From the NCBI GenBank assembly GCA_016290095.1, contig JAEESU010000019.1, positions 1 through 64,000 on the forward strand: a stretch of 64,000 nt of DNA. Reading direction: 5' to 3'. The stretch's first letter is position 1, and each line of letters begins with the position of its first letter. A model generated the notes under the pieces. It had not been told where the DNA came from. It searched no databases and saw only the letters and a program-made list of their open reading frames with translations. The translations under genes were made by a program, and so were the position numbers. Positions 17,377 to 30,100 of this stretch are shown in pieces. This DNA is from Clostridia bacterium. GTDB taxonomy: Bacteria; Bacillota; Clostridia; TANB77; CAG-508.

Positions 17377-20300
17377 TTACCATCCGTTACCATGTCTAAA
17401 TTCTACACCAGCATTTTCGCAAATAGTACTATTTCCAGTTCTTACCCATTCTTCTGTCTCCATACTAGATAATCTTCCTTCTAATATTGCAAGACCTATT
17501 TCTGGTTCATACCAAGGTCTTCCCTTTGTAGGGTCATGTGATGCATCTGCTGCTGTTGAACTTCTCTCAGACCAACAATACTTATAATATTCTAATATTT
17601 TCTCATCAGACCACTCTGGAGCCTCATTATAAAGCCAATCTTCTTTGATTCCTCCTCCTATCATCTGATGTAGTACTTCTGCTTGAACACATTCTGGTCT
17701 ATCAGCAAGCCATGGCCATTTCTTTATCATTTTGTTGTATATAGTTTGTTTCATATATTTTACTTGCATCCAGAAAAACTCTTCTCTATCTTCATGGCAA
17801 ACAGCTGTTAATGCTTTGTATAGTCTACTTCTGCCAATTGCTTTAAAACAATATCTTTTTAAGTCCATGTGATCATTATATCTGCAATTAATTCTTATAG
17901 GAGCGGCAGAATCCGGAGTTAAATAGAACTTTTGAGGTTTCATCTTCATGCATGGATCATATCGTCCCATTCTTCCATCTGCACCATCAATATCATATGA
18001 TCCTAAAAGTGTGAAATATACTTCTTTTACATTATCTTTAAATGTACCATCTTCATTAACATAGTTCTCGTCAATAACTTGAATTACCTGCGTATTTAAT
18101 ACACTATACTTATATTCGTTAAATGGAATATAATCTCCATTTTCATCAACCATTCCCTCAACTAAAATTGGTGCAGGTGTAACATTTAAATAGTCATCAG
18201 CAGCATCACACCATCTATCTAATGTGCTCATATCTGCAACATCTTTTAACGGCTCGCAAAGTAATGAATCTTCTCTTATTAACCAATGAAGCAACAAATT
18301 GATTCCTCCTCCACTTCCGTTTGCACCTCTTTTTCCTGTATTAGCACTTCCATTACTATTAGCATGATAGTGTGGTACAAGATCTGTCCATTGCATTAAT
18401 CCGACTGCAATTTCTCCAGGAGTACAACTTGAAACATTTTGAGGTCCTCCGCCTTCTTTATCTATTGCTCCACACTCAAAAGGTGCCCAATATAGTAATT
18501 CAAACCAGTCAAATTCTCTCTTGGCATTCAATTTCATATAATCTTCAACATCTGTAACTATTTTATTATCAGTGTCTCTCATTATAATTCTCATATAGTT
18601 ACCAATCAATTTATCTGCTCCATCATGATTTTTGCCGATAGAATACTCTCTATATTCTTCAAAAGTACCATATTTGCTATCCCTGAATCTATCAGATTCT
18701 AGTAATTCTTTATCAGTCATTGTTCTACCAATAACTGTTCCTTCTTTTATAAATATAACTGGTTCTCTTTCTATAGTACCATCGTCATTTATTTTTCTTA
18801 TTTTCGTTGAAATATTTTCATCCAAATACAAACTATTTACTGCTTTTACCTTTGCCTGCATTTCTGCTTCTAATTTGTGATTTATTGATATACTCTGTGT
18901 ATCATAAACTGGTTCTTCAAAGAATTTAGATTTAAAACCTTTTTTCTCTTTTTTAAATGTATACATATCATCAAAATCTTTTGGAGTATAGTTTTTAAAG
19001 CAATATGTATTGTTTTCATCGTCAATAGAAATTGTATTCTCAGTTCCAGCTCCATTTGGATATGGTATTTCATCTATTGCACTTTCTTTGTAGCCAACTT
19101 CTTTATCAGGTATCTCACATACAAATCCATCAATATAAATAATATATCCTGCAATTCCTGCTTCTTCATATCTTTCAGCAAATTCTTTATATCCATAAAC
19201 ACTTATATCTAAGTCACTCCATGAATTTATATCTTTTTTCTTAAAAGTACCTGCATTATAAGTTGATACTGAAGAAAACTCTGACTCCTCTTCATCATCA
19301 GTGTCTTCGCTATCTGTATCATTTTCATAAACTCCATTTATTTTTTCTTTTGCTGTCGTCTCTTTGTCATCAACCAGTGCCTCATAAAAACTTCCGTTTT
19401 CATTTACAAGAGTAGTAATCGTATTACCCAATGCATCTTTATCTAAGCCTTTTTTCCATCTATTTTCTGTTGATGTTTCTAATACTTTATAATATTCAGC
19501 ATCTAAAACTAATATCTTAGCATAACCCACATTGTCAGACACTTTTTGTTCTTCACCATCATTAGACGTATATTTAAAATCTATATTTTCTCTATATGTT
19601 TCACCTGTAATTGCATTTTTTTCTTTTCCATCATAAGTTCCATATTCAAGTAAAATTCCAGTTACTGGAGAAACCACAGCTTCATTTCCATTATATCCTT
19701 CATATTCTCTTAAATTATTTCTTAAAAGTCTTATTACATATGTATAATTAAATCCATCTTCAGTAATATCTATAAAACTTCTATCTCTGTGTGGCTTTTC
19801 TTGTACAGATTCTGTACTACTACAGTAATACTGAATATTGTTTCTACCATTGATTTGAATGTGCGCAATTCCAGTTGGAGAATGTTCTGCATCCATTACT
19901 AAAATATCTCCTGGCACTATTTCTCCAGCAGTTTCTCTTGTTAAAATGAAATTTTTAAATTCAGAGCACTTTAATATGCCATCAATATTTTCATACCATC
20001 CTTTTGTAATAATTCCAACTTCTTGTAATACCCAACAAATATAACTAGAGCTATCTACTGTTTTATTGCCTTTTCTAGCTTTTTCAAAAGTTATATATCC
20101 ATCATTTGCATATGTCCATTTTTCTTCTTCTAGAATTGTATGTATATTATCTGTAGCTTCTAAAAGCTCTTCTGTTGTAAAATCGAAATTAAATTTTACT
20201 TCATCTTTTCTTTCTTTATCATATTGTATTCCGCCTTTTCCATCTCCATCATACAAATATGTTATTTGACTATATTTAATTAGTTCATCATCTTTTCTTT

Positions 20301-22939
20301 TTTCTACATCAATATCTCTCTTAGAATGAATAAGTGTTCCAAACTCCATTTCTTGCTTATCTATGTTTCTATAAGGATATCCCAATGAACCAACATCTGG
20401 AATTGGCCATGCTAGTATTTCTGGAACTTCATCTGTTAATTCTTCCTTTGAAAACAATCCAAGTTCAACTACTAATTCTTTAAAATCTCTATAAACGTAA
20501 TCTGCATCTAATGTATGTGTATTTTCTAACATTGAAAATATATTTAAAGAATCTTGATTTAGTGAAACTTGTCCACTAAAATCACTAATATAATAGTCTT
20601 TGTCATCTTTTTCATTTTTAACTTCTAATCCCAACTCTGAAGCTTTATAATGTAAGTCTGTAACATCAATTGTTCCATCATTTAGTTCCAAAGCATTTAA
20701 AGGACCGTATTCTATTCCATCTTCACCTAATTGATCTTCTTTAATTTTTTTTCTTAAAGCTGTAATAATTTCAGCTGTCTTAGCATTTCCATCATATCTA
20801 AAATATGTATTTTCTAAAAATATTTTTTTAATTTTGGGATTTGTTTGTGTTCTTTGTGCCTCTCCTGTTTGTTTAATGTAATTATATGTTGATGCTTTTT
20901 TTACATATATTCTTGAAGAATCAACTCCTGTTGCTGATGAAAATTGATTATCTTCTATTTTTTCTGTTGAACGATATGCTGACCAAATTTTAGATTTTTT
21001 ATAATAATTCCAACCTAAATCAAATAGAGTATCTGCTGTTTTTGTTGCTTCTTCTAATAATTTTTCCTCTTCTGGGTCTAGAGTATTATCATTATTGTCA
21101 CCATCTTCTGAATTTTCTTTTCCATAATCTTCAGGTAACTCTAGCACTTTACTTGTTATTGCTTTTTTAGCTACAGTAAACCCATCATTTTTAGCATCTC
21201 CAACAGTTCCGTAATATACGTAATATCCGGTACCTTCTGGATCCACAACAACATTATTGTTAGAGAAAGATTCTACTGCAACATCTTCCTCTTTAACATA
21301 ATTTCCTAAATCATCTAATAAAAATAACTTATGATTTCCTTTTAAATCTGGATTTAGACCATTTGCTACGTCAGCATCTGAAAATGCTTCATACAATGTC
21401 CATCTATCTCTATATATTGATTCATAATCGCTATCATAATTTACAAACTCTAATTCTTTACTATTTTCATTTTCTAAATCAACTACATAATATATGTCTC
21501 TAAACCAATGATTTGTAACATCAGCTATATATGGTACATAAGTCTCATATTTACTTGCTGAGCTTTTTTTCATATCTTTTAATATTTGTGTTAACCCCAT
21601 TGCACATGATGTATCTATATTTGAGTAATATTTAACCCCATTTAAATCTTCTTCTAAAACGCACTTACATCCATTTTCATGTCTTGCTGGATATACACCC
21701 ATTTCTGTTAATTTGGCTAAATCATATCCATTATTTGGATTCAATGAACGAACATCTCCATAAGGAATATAATTATCTGTTGTTCTACTCTTATAATAAG
21801 AGTTTACAACTCCATTTACTAGTTTCATGTGTATGTTTATATTGGTATTAAAACCAGTTACTAATTGATAAGATAAATCTGGCATCATTGTAGAAATATG
21901 TGTAGCAATTAAAAATTCTATTGGCATTCCATATCTTCCAACCCAACCATCCATACTAAATCTTATTTTTTGTTGTCTAAGCATAATAGAGTTATGTAGT
22001 AAAATCATTTCATTTGCATTTGCATCCATCTTAACTACTTCTCTGTTCCATACACCTCTATTATATGCTGAACCTCTTTTTCCTAACGAACTTCCCTCAT
22101 AATATAAAGCTATTAATCCGTTTTCCCCATTTATCTTGGATTGTTTCAGGATTTCCTAGTGAAGTATAAATTGGCTCAAATAAATAATTCTTGAACTGAT
22201 ATTCTTTTGACCAAATATTATCTACTGCTTGTTTTATATATGACCAAAAGCTGTTCCAATTTTTCTCTGTAACAATGTCTTCATCTTTAATAGTATATTT
22301 ATAATTATCTGATACCATATATGTAAAAATAAAATGAGATTTCGCAAGCGCAATCTTATTATCTTTATTTCTAAAAACGCCAGTTTTCTCATCATATTTA
22401 TAGCCTTCCGAACTTGACGCAAGTGCATCTTTAAAAGGTTTTTCTTTATCCAAATCTAATGCAGTTCTAATGTCTTCTATATCATCTTTATTTGATAAAT
22501 CATAATAATCAGTTAAAAAGCCAAAGCCTTTTAAATCATACCCCATATCCTCTAAATAATCTAAAATATCAAATATTTTCACATTTGACATTCTCTTATT
22601 TAAGTCAGCACCATAAAATAAAGCTGTAGCATTCGCAATATTTATATTTAAAGATTTTATTTTATCCATAACCATACCAGGCATTGTTGATAAAAAAATG
22701 ATAATGCCTATTAATATTATTACAACTATAATGCTCACAATAGTCCAAAAAATAACAGGAACAAAAACCTCAGTAATTTTCTTTTTATCTGCGGTTTCTT
22801 TCCCTGTTTTTTTCTTATTATTTGATTCTATTACTTTATATTTATTTTCAGTTGTTTCAATTGTTTTAGTTGTTTCAGTTGTTTCAGTTGTCTTTCTTGT
22901 TTCTGTTTCAAGTATCTTATCTTCTTTGTTATTATACAT
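17377..22939 (-). CDS. Giant membrane-anchored wall-hydrolase-like protein, paralogue 2 (needs a +1 frameshift at CGG)
   Basis: The gene reads from the ATG at 22939 (AAAGGAG upstream) to a TGA at 22097 in one frame and continues in the +1 frame to 17377. Joining the frames at the in-frame CGG (22118-22120) gives about 1,853 residues collinear with the paralogues, including WGKGLI across the joint. It has a Thr/Glu-rich cytoplasmic N-terminus (repeats of TTET), a TM at about 60-88, the family-specific middle, an NlpC/P60-like domain whose catalytic Cys position is Ser (DSSSYI, codon 20050-20052) although the His remains (GIAHIQ), and a degenerate M23-like domain ending GNYMRIIMRD. The C-terminus is not SleB-like; instead FECGAI and VGLMQWTD suggest a lysozyme-like fold. 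Homology of both parts is clear; the frameshift mechanism is inferred. Confidence 0.75.
22118..22120 (-). other. In-frame CGG at +1 frameshift site A
   Basis: Zero frame reads TGG GGA AAA CGG ATT and stops 7 codons later at 22097. Skipping the C gives TGG GGA AAA GGA TTA ATA, that is WGKGLI, matching WGKGLI and WGRGLI of the two paralogues. No stop occurs in the new frame until 17377. Confidence 0.8.
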
Positions 22940-23014
22940 AGAAACTCCTTTACATAGATAAAAATATTAATTTTTATCTTACTATATTACAGTTTTTTAT
23001 CCCCATATACTTAT

Positions 23015-23043
23015 ATTTTAGCACTTTATATGATTTTTTTCAA
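23015..23043 (-). promoter_or_regulatory. Promoter of giant paralogue 2
   Basis: On the minus strand, TTGAAA (23038-23043), a 17-nt spacer and TAAAAT (23015-23020). The -35 lies directly next to the preceding terminator. Confidence 0.6.
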
Positions 23044-23044
23044 C

Positions 23045-23080
23045 AAAAAAGTAGTAAATTCCATAGAATTCACTACTTTT
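23045..23080 (-). terminator. Terminator of giant paralogue 3
   Basis: A 15-bp stem AAAAGTAGTAAATTC/GAATTCACTACTTTT (one mismatch) with a 4-nt loop follows the stop at 23086. It is similar in sequence to the terminator of paralogue 2, as expected if a gene-plus-terminator cassette was duplicated. Confidence 0.85.
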
Positions 23081-23085
23081 TTCCA

Positions 23086-26000
23086 TTAATATGCTACTTC
23101 TGTATGTATTAATTTACTTGATGATACTCCATTAGCATTTAATATTCTATATCCATATGTTCCATATCCACCATGTCTTACCCAGTCTTCCACATCAAAA
23201 ACTGTAAGTCTTCCATCTAAAGCAGCTAAAGCAATCTCAGGCTCAGCATACGCTCTTCCTTCATCTGTTTTACCATAATGCTTTTGCTTTTCTTCTTCTG
23301 TCATAATTTTAGTTGTATAATGTCCCCAACATTCTCTTGCAATCAAAATTAATTCCTCATCTGTTAATTCATTTAATGTATGATTCTCCAAAAATTCTCT
23401 TATTAATTTTTCGTATTCTTGTGAACCTGCGACAAGAACATGGAATAGTGCTCCTTGAGCATATTGAGAACGCTTCATTAACCAATACTTGTTTTTATCT
23501 TCATCCCCTACTTTTTCTACAACTTTTTCTCCAACACCTTTTATAACATCATCTAGATATAGCTCTTTGCCTATTTCCATTTGGATTCTTGAAAATCTTT
23601 CTCTATTAGTGCTACAAACAGCAGTTAAAGAATATTGTAGATCGGTTTTTCTATATTCTTGCTCAACTTCTTTTTTAGTATTACCAAGATATTTATTGTG
23701 GATTACTTCTCGTTGTGGATAGTTATCGAAAAACGGTATTATTCCGTAGCACGCTATCAAACCACAATTTATTATTTTGCCCATTTTCACAAACCATTTT
23801 TCCTATTTTTGTACCATCAGCTTTTACTCTATATACACCATCTGAATAGTTATCTCCATTTTTATAAATAAGTACAAAGTCATAATAAGTTTCTCTATCC
23901 GCCTTACGTACAAAGTGCTTACAAGTCTCCTTCATTTTATCTATAGTTAATGCTTCAAAAGCACCTATAGAAATCGTGTCATCTACTGTTTGAGCTTCGA
24001 TAGTTAGAATTCCTGCAGTTCCACTCGCTGAGCCTTTTTTATATTTTGTTACTCCCTTACCATTGTTATAATATTGTCCATAATGAGATCCATAATTTTC
24101 ATCTACCATATCCCAATATTGTGTTCCATCATACTCGAAAAATTCTGACAGTGGGACAATCAGTGTTGGGTCCATTAATGAACATTTCCTGAAGAACTTA
24201 GATATTGCACTACCAGATCTATAATTGTGATATGGATATACCGTATCCGTTTCTTGAAATATTCCTACAGCAACTTCACCCGGTGAGCAACTCGAGATGT
24301 TTTCTGGTCCAGAATAGTCCTCATCTATTCCTCCACTTTCAAATGGACTCCAAAAATATAATCCTATCCAATCAAATGAACTTTCTAATCCTATTTTCAT
24401 ATAATTTTCTACATCTTCTACTGGTGTTCCATCTAAATCTCTCATTATAACTCTTAAATAATTACCAATTATTTTATTCTCGCCAACTACTTTTTCGCCT
24501 TCAAGGTGTTCCCTATTATCATTATATGAACCTGTTTTATTACTTCTTTGTGCTTCACTTTCTAGGAGTTCTTTATCTGTCATTGTTCTTCCTAAAATAG
24601 TTCCTTCTTTTATGAAAATAATATCTTCTGTAGTACCGTCAAGTTTTTTTACACCTTCTATATACATGCTTCTAGACGCTTTCGCCTTTACCATTGCTTC
24701 TGCTTTTAATTTATTTGAGGCTGTCAAACTTGCAGTATTGTAATTTCTATCAGGAATATATTTAGTTTTTAATTGAATACTTCCGTCTAGAAACAAACCT
24801 TCTCCATCTTTTCCATAGTCTTTTTGTTTCAAGTAATTACTTGGTGTAACTTTTTTATAAGTATCAATAGTAATTTTTGCATCACTACTTGGAGAACCAT
24901 TATATGGAATTTTATTAACTGTATCTGAAAATGCAATATCTGGTTCTTCACATACAAATCCATCAATATATATTATATATCCTGCTATTCCAGCTAATTC
25001 ATAACTCTCAGCAAACTCTTTGTATCCATAAATAGTTTGATCCAAATCATTCCATTTAACAGAATCATCATTGCTTCTCAATTTATTAAAAGCTGTAAAA
25101 TCATCATTAGCCATATTTTTTCTGTACGCATCTAATTTGCTTGCACTTACTTTATCATCAACTAACTCTTCAATAAATTTATTATTAGGGGTTATTAATG
25201 ACTTTTCATTTAATTTCCATCTGTTATCACTATTACTTTCTAAATATCTATAATATTCGGCATTTAAAACAAGAATCTTTGCATAGCCCACTCTATCTGA
25301 AACAATTTTAGTTTTTTCCACCTCGCTATTATCATCTGAATCATTAGAATCATCAGGACTCGCATTTTCAGCATTTTTTTGTGTATTTATTAATGGTCCA
25401 TATTTCAAGTCAACATTTACTCTATATTCTTCACCTGTTATTGAGTCTTTTTGTGTTCCATCATATGTTCCATATTCAAGAAGAATTCCTGTAACTGGAG
25501 ATACAACCATTTCATTTCCTTCATATCCCATATATTTATCTTTTCCAAAAAGTCTTATACCAAAACACTTTTTGTATTTTGTAATATCATTAAAAATTGT
25601 TTCATCAAAATAATTTGGTTCCTCTTTTGGAAATTCCTCAATATGTTCTATATCATAAAGTAAAAACTTATCTCCTTCTTTTTTTCCTATAATATCCACA
25701 GCTGTTACATCATTTGCACCATTATCTATATATGCAATAATGTCTCCTGGCTGAAGTAATTCGTAATCTGTAATTATTTTTGCGCCATATTTCTCTACGC
25801 ATGCCCTAGCAACTGCAGCTGCATCATGTAAATCCACTACTTCTTCTTCGTGTTCTTCTGGCTTTCCAGTTCTTTCATTTATTCTTTCAACCATAATTTT
25901 TTTCTTACAGAAATTTTCAAATCGAGTTTCTAAATCAACTAATACCCACGATACAAAAGTTGGTCTTGTTACATATTCTCTACCATATTCTAATGTCTTT

Positions 26001-29000
26001 CCATCTACTTTTTCATAATAACGAGTTTTCGATTCAGGAAAAGAATCCGCTAATCTAGTATTTGATTTATGAGTAAATATTTTGTAATTTTTCTCAATCA
26101 TTTCGTTCCAAATACTTTCTGCTTTTTCTAAAAATACTTCTGGCGTAATTCCATCAGTTAATAAGGTTCCATAACTATACATTTCATATAAAGAAGTAGG
26201 ATCAAAGCTTGATTTATACTCGCTTTTTATGTCTTCATTTACAAACGACGTTAATTGTACTTTCTCATTAGCAATAATATCTCCTGTAGAATGCGCCATT
26301 GTTCCATATTCATTTTCTCTCTTATCCAATGAACGAACAGGATATTCCACAGATGCAACATCTGGTATCGGCCATTGTAGTAGTTGTGGCATCTCATCTG
26401 TAAGTTCTTCTTTTGTAAAATATCCTAACTCCACAATTAGTTCTTTAAAATCTCTATAAATATAATCTGAATCAAGAGTATGAGTATTTTCTAGCATTGT
26501 AAAAGCATTTAAAGAATCTTGTGTTAAGCTTACTTGTCCAGAATAATCCTTTACATTATATACTGTATCTTTTTCACCTTTTCCAACTTTAAATCCTAGT
26601 TCTGAAGCTTTATATTTATAATCTGTAACATCTGTTGTAACAGGATTACTACCACTACTTGGGTAATATAAATAGTATTCATTTAGCGGACCATATTTTA
26701 CGCCATGTTTCTTTTGGCCATCTCCATCAGTTCCTAAATTATATTTTGAATTTAAATCATTTAGTATTTTCTTTCTTAAAGCGGTGACAATTTCTGCTGT
26801 CTTCGTATTTCCATCATACCTAAAATATGTGTTTTTTAAGAACATTTTTTTGATAGCAGGATTTGTCTCGGTTCTTAGACCTTCTCCCTCTTGTTTAATA
26901 TCAAAATCATATATTGTTACATCACAAGATATTCTTGATTTATAAGCTGAATTATCTCCTCCTTCTAATTGTTCTTTTGTATATGCATCATGTTTACCTA
27001 ATGAAACATATCCACCTTTTGTGCTTAATTTATATGCACTCCAAATACTACTTTGATTTTCTAAAGTATCCCATCCCAAATCTTTAAACTGTACTTCATC
27101 ATTCTTTAAGTTAAATGTAACCGCTTTTTTAGAAACAGTTATTCCCTCATTATCTGCATCAGTTTTACTTCCCAAATATATTAAAAACGGTTGGCCTGTT
27201 GGATCTTTTATAACTCTAGGATTGTCTTCATAAAGTACAACTTCTGGACTAGTAGTTAATTTGTCCCAAAAAACTGAACTTGAATCTGATTTTAGTAAAT
27301 AACTTCCTTCTTTACCAATTACATATAGTTTCAATTCACCATAATACTTATCTGCATCAATTATTCCCATTTTCTTTAATTCTTCTACATCTTCTGCTGT
27401 ATATGATTCATATAGTGTCCATCTTTCTTTATAAACAGATTCATAATCATAATCTGTTTTAACAAAATTTGTAAGAAATGGATTATAGTCTTCACTATTA
27501 GTATTTATTATGAAGTACACGTCCCTATACCAATGATTTCTAATGTCTGCTATATATGGTATATATGTCTCATAATTTGAATTAGGTACATCATTTTTAG
27601 CATTAAAAATTGATCTTGCAGTATTTTGTACTGTGTCACCATGTAGATGATCTATTTGAAAACTATAGGCATAAACAAGATTATTTCCTGTTGTTGCAAT
27701 TTTATCTACAATAAAATAATCATTACCCTCATTTTTTCGTCTCATAAAAATTGTATTAGGGTCTAATGCATCTAGTTCATCCTTAGTCATAGGTTTCTTA
27801 TTTTTTTTATCTGACAAGCTTCTATACATATTATTATACCAATGCTTTTGTTGAATAAAATCAGCATTGATTGGTGAAGGATAATTTCCCCATGTATCAG
27901 CCCATTCATAAATATACACATCAGCATCATATTTAACAATACAAGGCTCATTCTCACTAATTAATCCATGAGAAACGCACCAAGTTACCATGTTTTCTAC
28001 ATGTCCATCATCATTATAATCTGATATATCATAATCTTTTCCTTCAAATGTATAAATAGCTTTTACATTTCCTGAAACTTTATGCATATACATATTAATA
28101 TTGGTATTAAATCTAGTAGCCATATCATAAGCTAAATCTGGCATCATTGTTGCAACATGTACTGAAAGCAAAAATTCTAATGGCATTCCATATCTTCCGG
28201 TCCAACCATCCAATGAATAAGACATAGGATTATTATTAGAACGCCATCCATTTTTTGCTAAAACTAGTATTTTCTTTTCCATGTCTATTTTAACAGTATC
28301 ATGATTAGCCCAGTTTTCTGTATTTACTATATCACCCTTTAATCCAAAAGTATTATCTTTTTCATACCACGCAACAATCAGACCTCTACCCCAAGTATCT
28401 ACAACTCCTTCTGTAGCACCTATAATATCTAATAGTGGCGAAAATAATTTAGTGAATAATGCAGTAATTCCAGCAAACAATCTGTCTAACCATGATTTTG
28501 CCCCATTCTGAGTAGCAATATTACTATTTTTTAATGTATAAACATAGTTATCAGAAGTAATATATGTAAATATAAAATCTGATTCTGCAAGTATAATTTT
28601 ATTTTTACCATCTCTTATTACTCCCGTTTTTTTATCAAGTTTTGCTGCTTTTAATTCATCTTCAGATAATGTTTTTTTAGCCCTATCATCATCTTTACTT
28701 TTATAATAATCTGTTAAAAATCCATACCCCTTTAAATCATATCCCATATCTTCCAAATAGTCTAATGTCTCATTTATCTGCTCAGGTTCGATTTGTTTTG
28801 TGGTATCAGCGCCAAAAAAAGCCGCAAGATAGTTTCCAAGCTCTTTAAAAATTTGTTTTAATTTTTCCATAACCATTCCAGGCATTGTTGCAAAAAACAT
28901 AATAATTCCTATTAAAACAATTATTATTACAATAATTACAACCGCCCAAAATATAACCGGTCCTGCAGCTACTGCTAATTTACCTTTAGCAGCACCTTTT

Positions 29001-29131
29001 TTACCAGCTTTTTTTATTAACTTCTTACCTTTTTCAAGTGCTTTATCCGCAGCTTTATTTGCTAATTGTCTTCCTTGTCCAGAATCACTTGAAGTTTCCG
29101 GTACTAATGATTCATCATTTCCGTCGTTCAT
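23086..29131 (-). CDS. Giant membrane-anchored wall-hydrolase-like protein, paralogue 3 (needs a +1 frameshift at CGG)
   Basis: About 2,014 residues when the frame ending at 23723 is joined to the +1 frame ending at 23086. The start is the ATG at 29131 (MNDGNDESLVPE), with AAGGG 7 nt upstream. Architecture: Lys/Ala-rich cytoplasmic part, TM about 55-80 nearly identical to paralogue 1, family-specific middle, NlpC/P60-like domain, degenerate M23-like domain (GNYLRVIMRD, no HxH), and a lysozyme-like C-terminus (SPFESGGIDE, VAVGIFQETD). In the NlpC/P60-like domain both catalytic positions are lost: Arg replaces Cys (25964-25966) and Ala replaces His (25700-25702). The C-terminal 200 residues match those of paralogue 2 (LTAVC, WVR, AEPEIALAALDGRL). 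The gene begins 22 nt after the transketolase genes and may be transcribed with them. Confidence 0.75.
23744..23746 (-). other. In-frame CGG at +1 frameshift site B
   Basis: Zero frame reads GTG CTA CGG AAT and stops 7 codons later at 23723. Skipping C gives GTG CTA GGA ATA ATA CCG and stays open to 23086, giving the C-terminal part that is homologous to paralogue 2. A T5 run at 23729-23733 lies downstream and is an alternative place for an indel. Confidence 0.7.
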
Positions 29132-29152
29132 TCTCAAACCCTTTTAAAAAAT

Positions 29153-30082
29153 TTATTTTTTAATTTCCTCAATAATTTCTTTTGAAGTTAGCCCATAATA
29201 TTTTAATAGCTCTGTAGCATTTCCTGATTTTCCAAAACAATCCTTCATACCCATTCTAACTAATTTGGCTGGATATTCTTCAACTAATACTTCTGCTATT
29301 GCAGAACCTAATCCACCAATTATGCTGTGCTCTTCTACAGAAATAAGCTTATTAGTTTCTTTTGCTGATTTCACTACTATTTCTCTATCTATAGGTTTAA
29401 TAGTATGAAAATCTATTACTCTTATATCAATTCCTTCTTTTATTAATTCTTCTTTTGCTTTTAATGCCTCTGCAACCATTATTCCTGTTGCAAAAACTGT
29501 TGCATCTCTTCCATCTCCTATTTGAACTGCTTTTCCTAATTCAAATCTAGTATTCTCATCATAAAGAACTGGTGTAGCAGCTCTACCAAATCTTATATAT
29601 ACTGGTCCATTTATTTTTGCTGCTTCCTTAACAGCCCACTTTGCTTCTATATCATCTGATGGAGATAAAACAATCATATTGGGCAAGCCTCTCATAAGGT
29701 TTATATCTTCAAGCATTTGGTGCGTTGCTCCATCTTCTCCAACTGTTATACCACAATGTGTAGCACAAATTTTTACATTTAAATTTGGATAACAAATACT
29801 ATTTCTAATTTGATCATATGCTCTACCTGTTGCAAATACTGCAAATGTACTTGCAAAAGGAATCTTTCCGCATGTTGCAAAACCCGCTGCTGTTGCTAAC
29901 ATATCTGATTCAGCAATTCCCATATCGAAAAATCTTTCTGGAAATTCCTTTTTAAAAATTCCAGTTTTAGTAGCTGCAGCTAAATCCGCATCTAAAACAA
30001 CAACACTTTCATTTTCTCTTCCAAGCTCTAATAGAGCTTCTCCATAACTTTGTCTAGTTGCTTTTTTATTATCAAAATCCAT
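29153..30082 (-). CDS. Transketolase, C-terminal subunit
   Basis: A 309-residue protein equivalent to the pyrimidine-binding and C-terminal domains of transketolase, starting MDFDNKKATRQSYGEALLEL. Family motifs include the conserved FFDMGIAESDMLATAAG with its catalytic Glu that activates thiamine diphosphate, and VGEDGATHQMLEDI. Together with the next gene upstream it forms a split transketolase, common in Clostridia and archaea, that interconverts sugar phosphates in the non-oxidative pentose phosphate pathway. The two genes are 18 nt apart, with the N-terminal subunit first. Confidence 0.95.
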   Translation of the reverse strand: MDFDNKKATRQSYGEALLELGRENESVVVLDADLAAATKTGIFKKEFPERFFDMGIAESDMLATAAGFATCGKIPFASTFAVFATGRAYDQIRNSICYPNLNVKICATHCGITVGEDGATHQMLEDINLMRGLPNMIVLSPSDDIEAKWAVKEAAKINGPVYIRFGRAATPVLYDENTRFELGKAVQIGDGRDATVFATGIMVAEALKAKEELIKEGIDIRVIDFHTIKPIDREIVVKSAKETNKLISVEEHSIIGGLGSAIAEVLVEEYPAKLVRMGMKDCFGKSGNATELLKYYGLTSKEIIEEIKK

Positions 30083-30100
30083 AATATACCTCTTCTCTAT

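Noticed and set aside
22097-22099. TGA read as Trp (stop-codon reassignment)
   Set aside because: Reading through TGA at 22097 does not restore homology; the homologous continuation is in the +1 frame. Trp positions in conserved motifs use TGG.
11772-29131. Giant proteins as conjugation (VirB/Tra) or prophage tail-associated lysins
   Set aside because: No relaxase, coupling ATPase, capsid, portal or tail genes are nearby; neighbours are chromosomal housekeeping genes and each gene has its own promoter or terminator.
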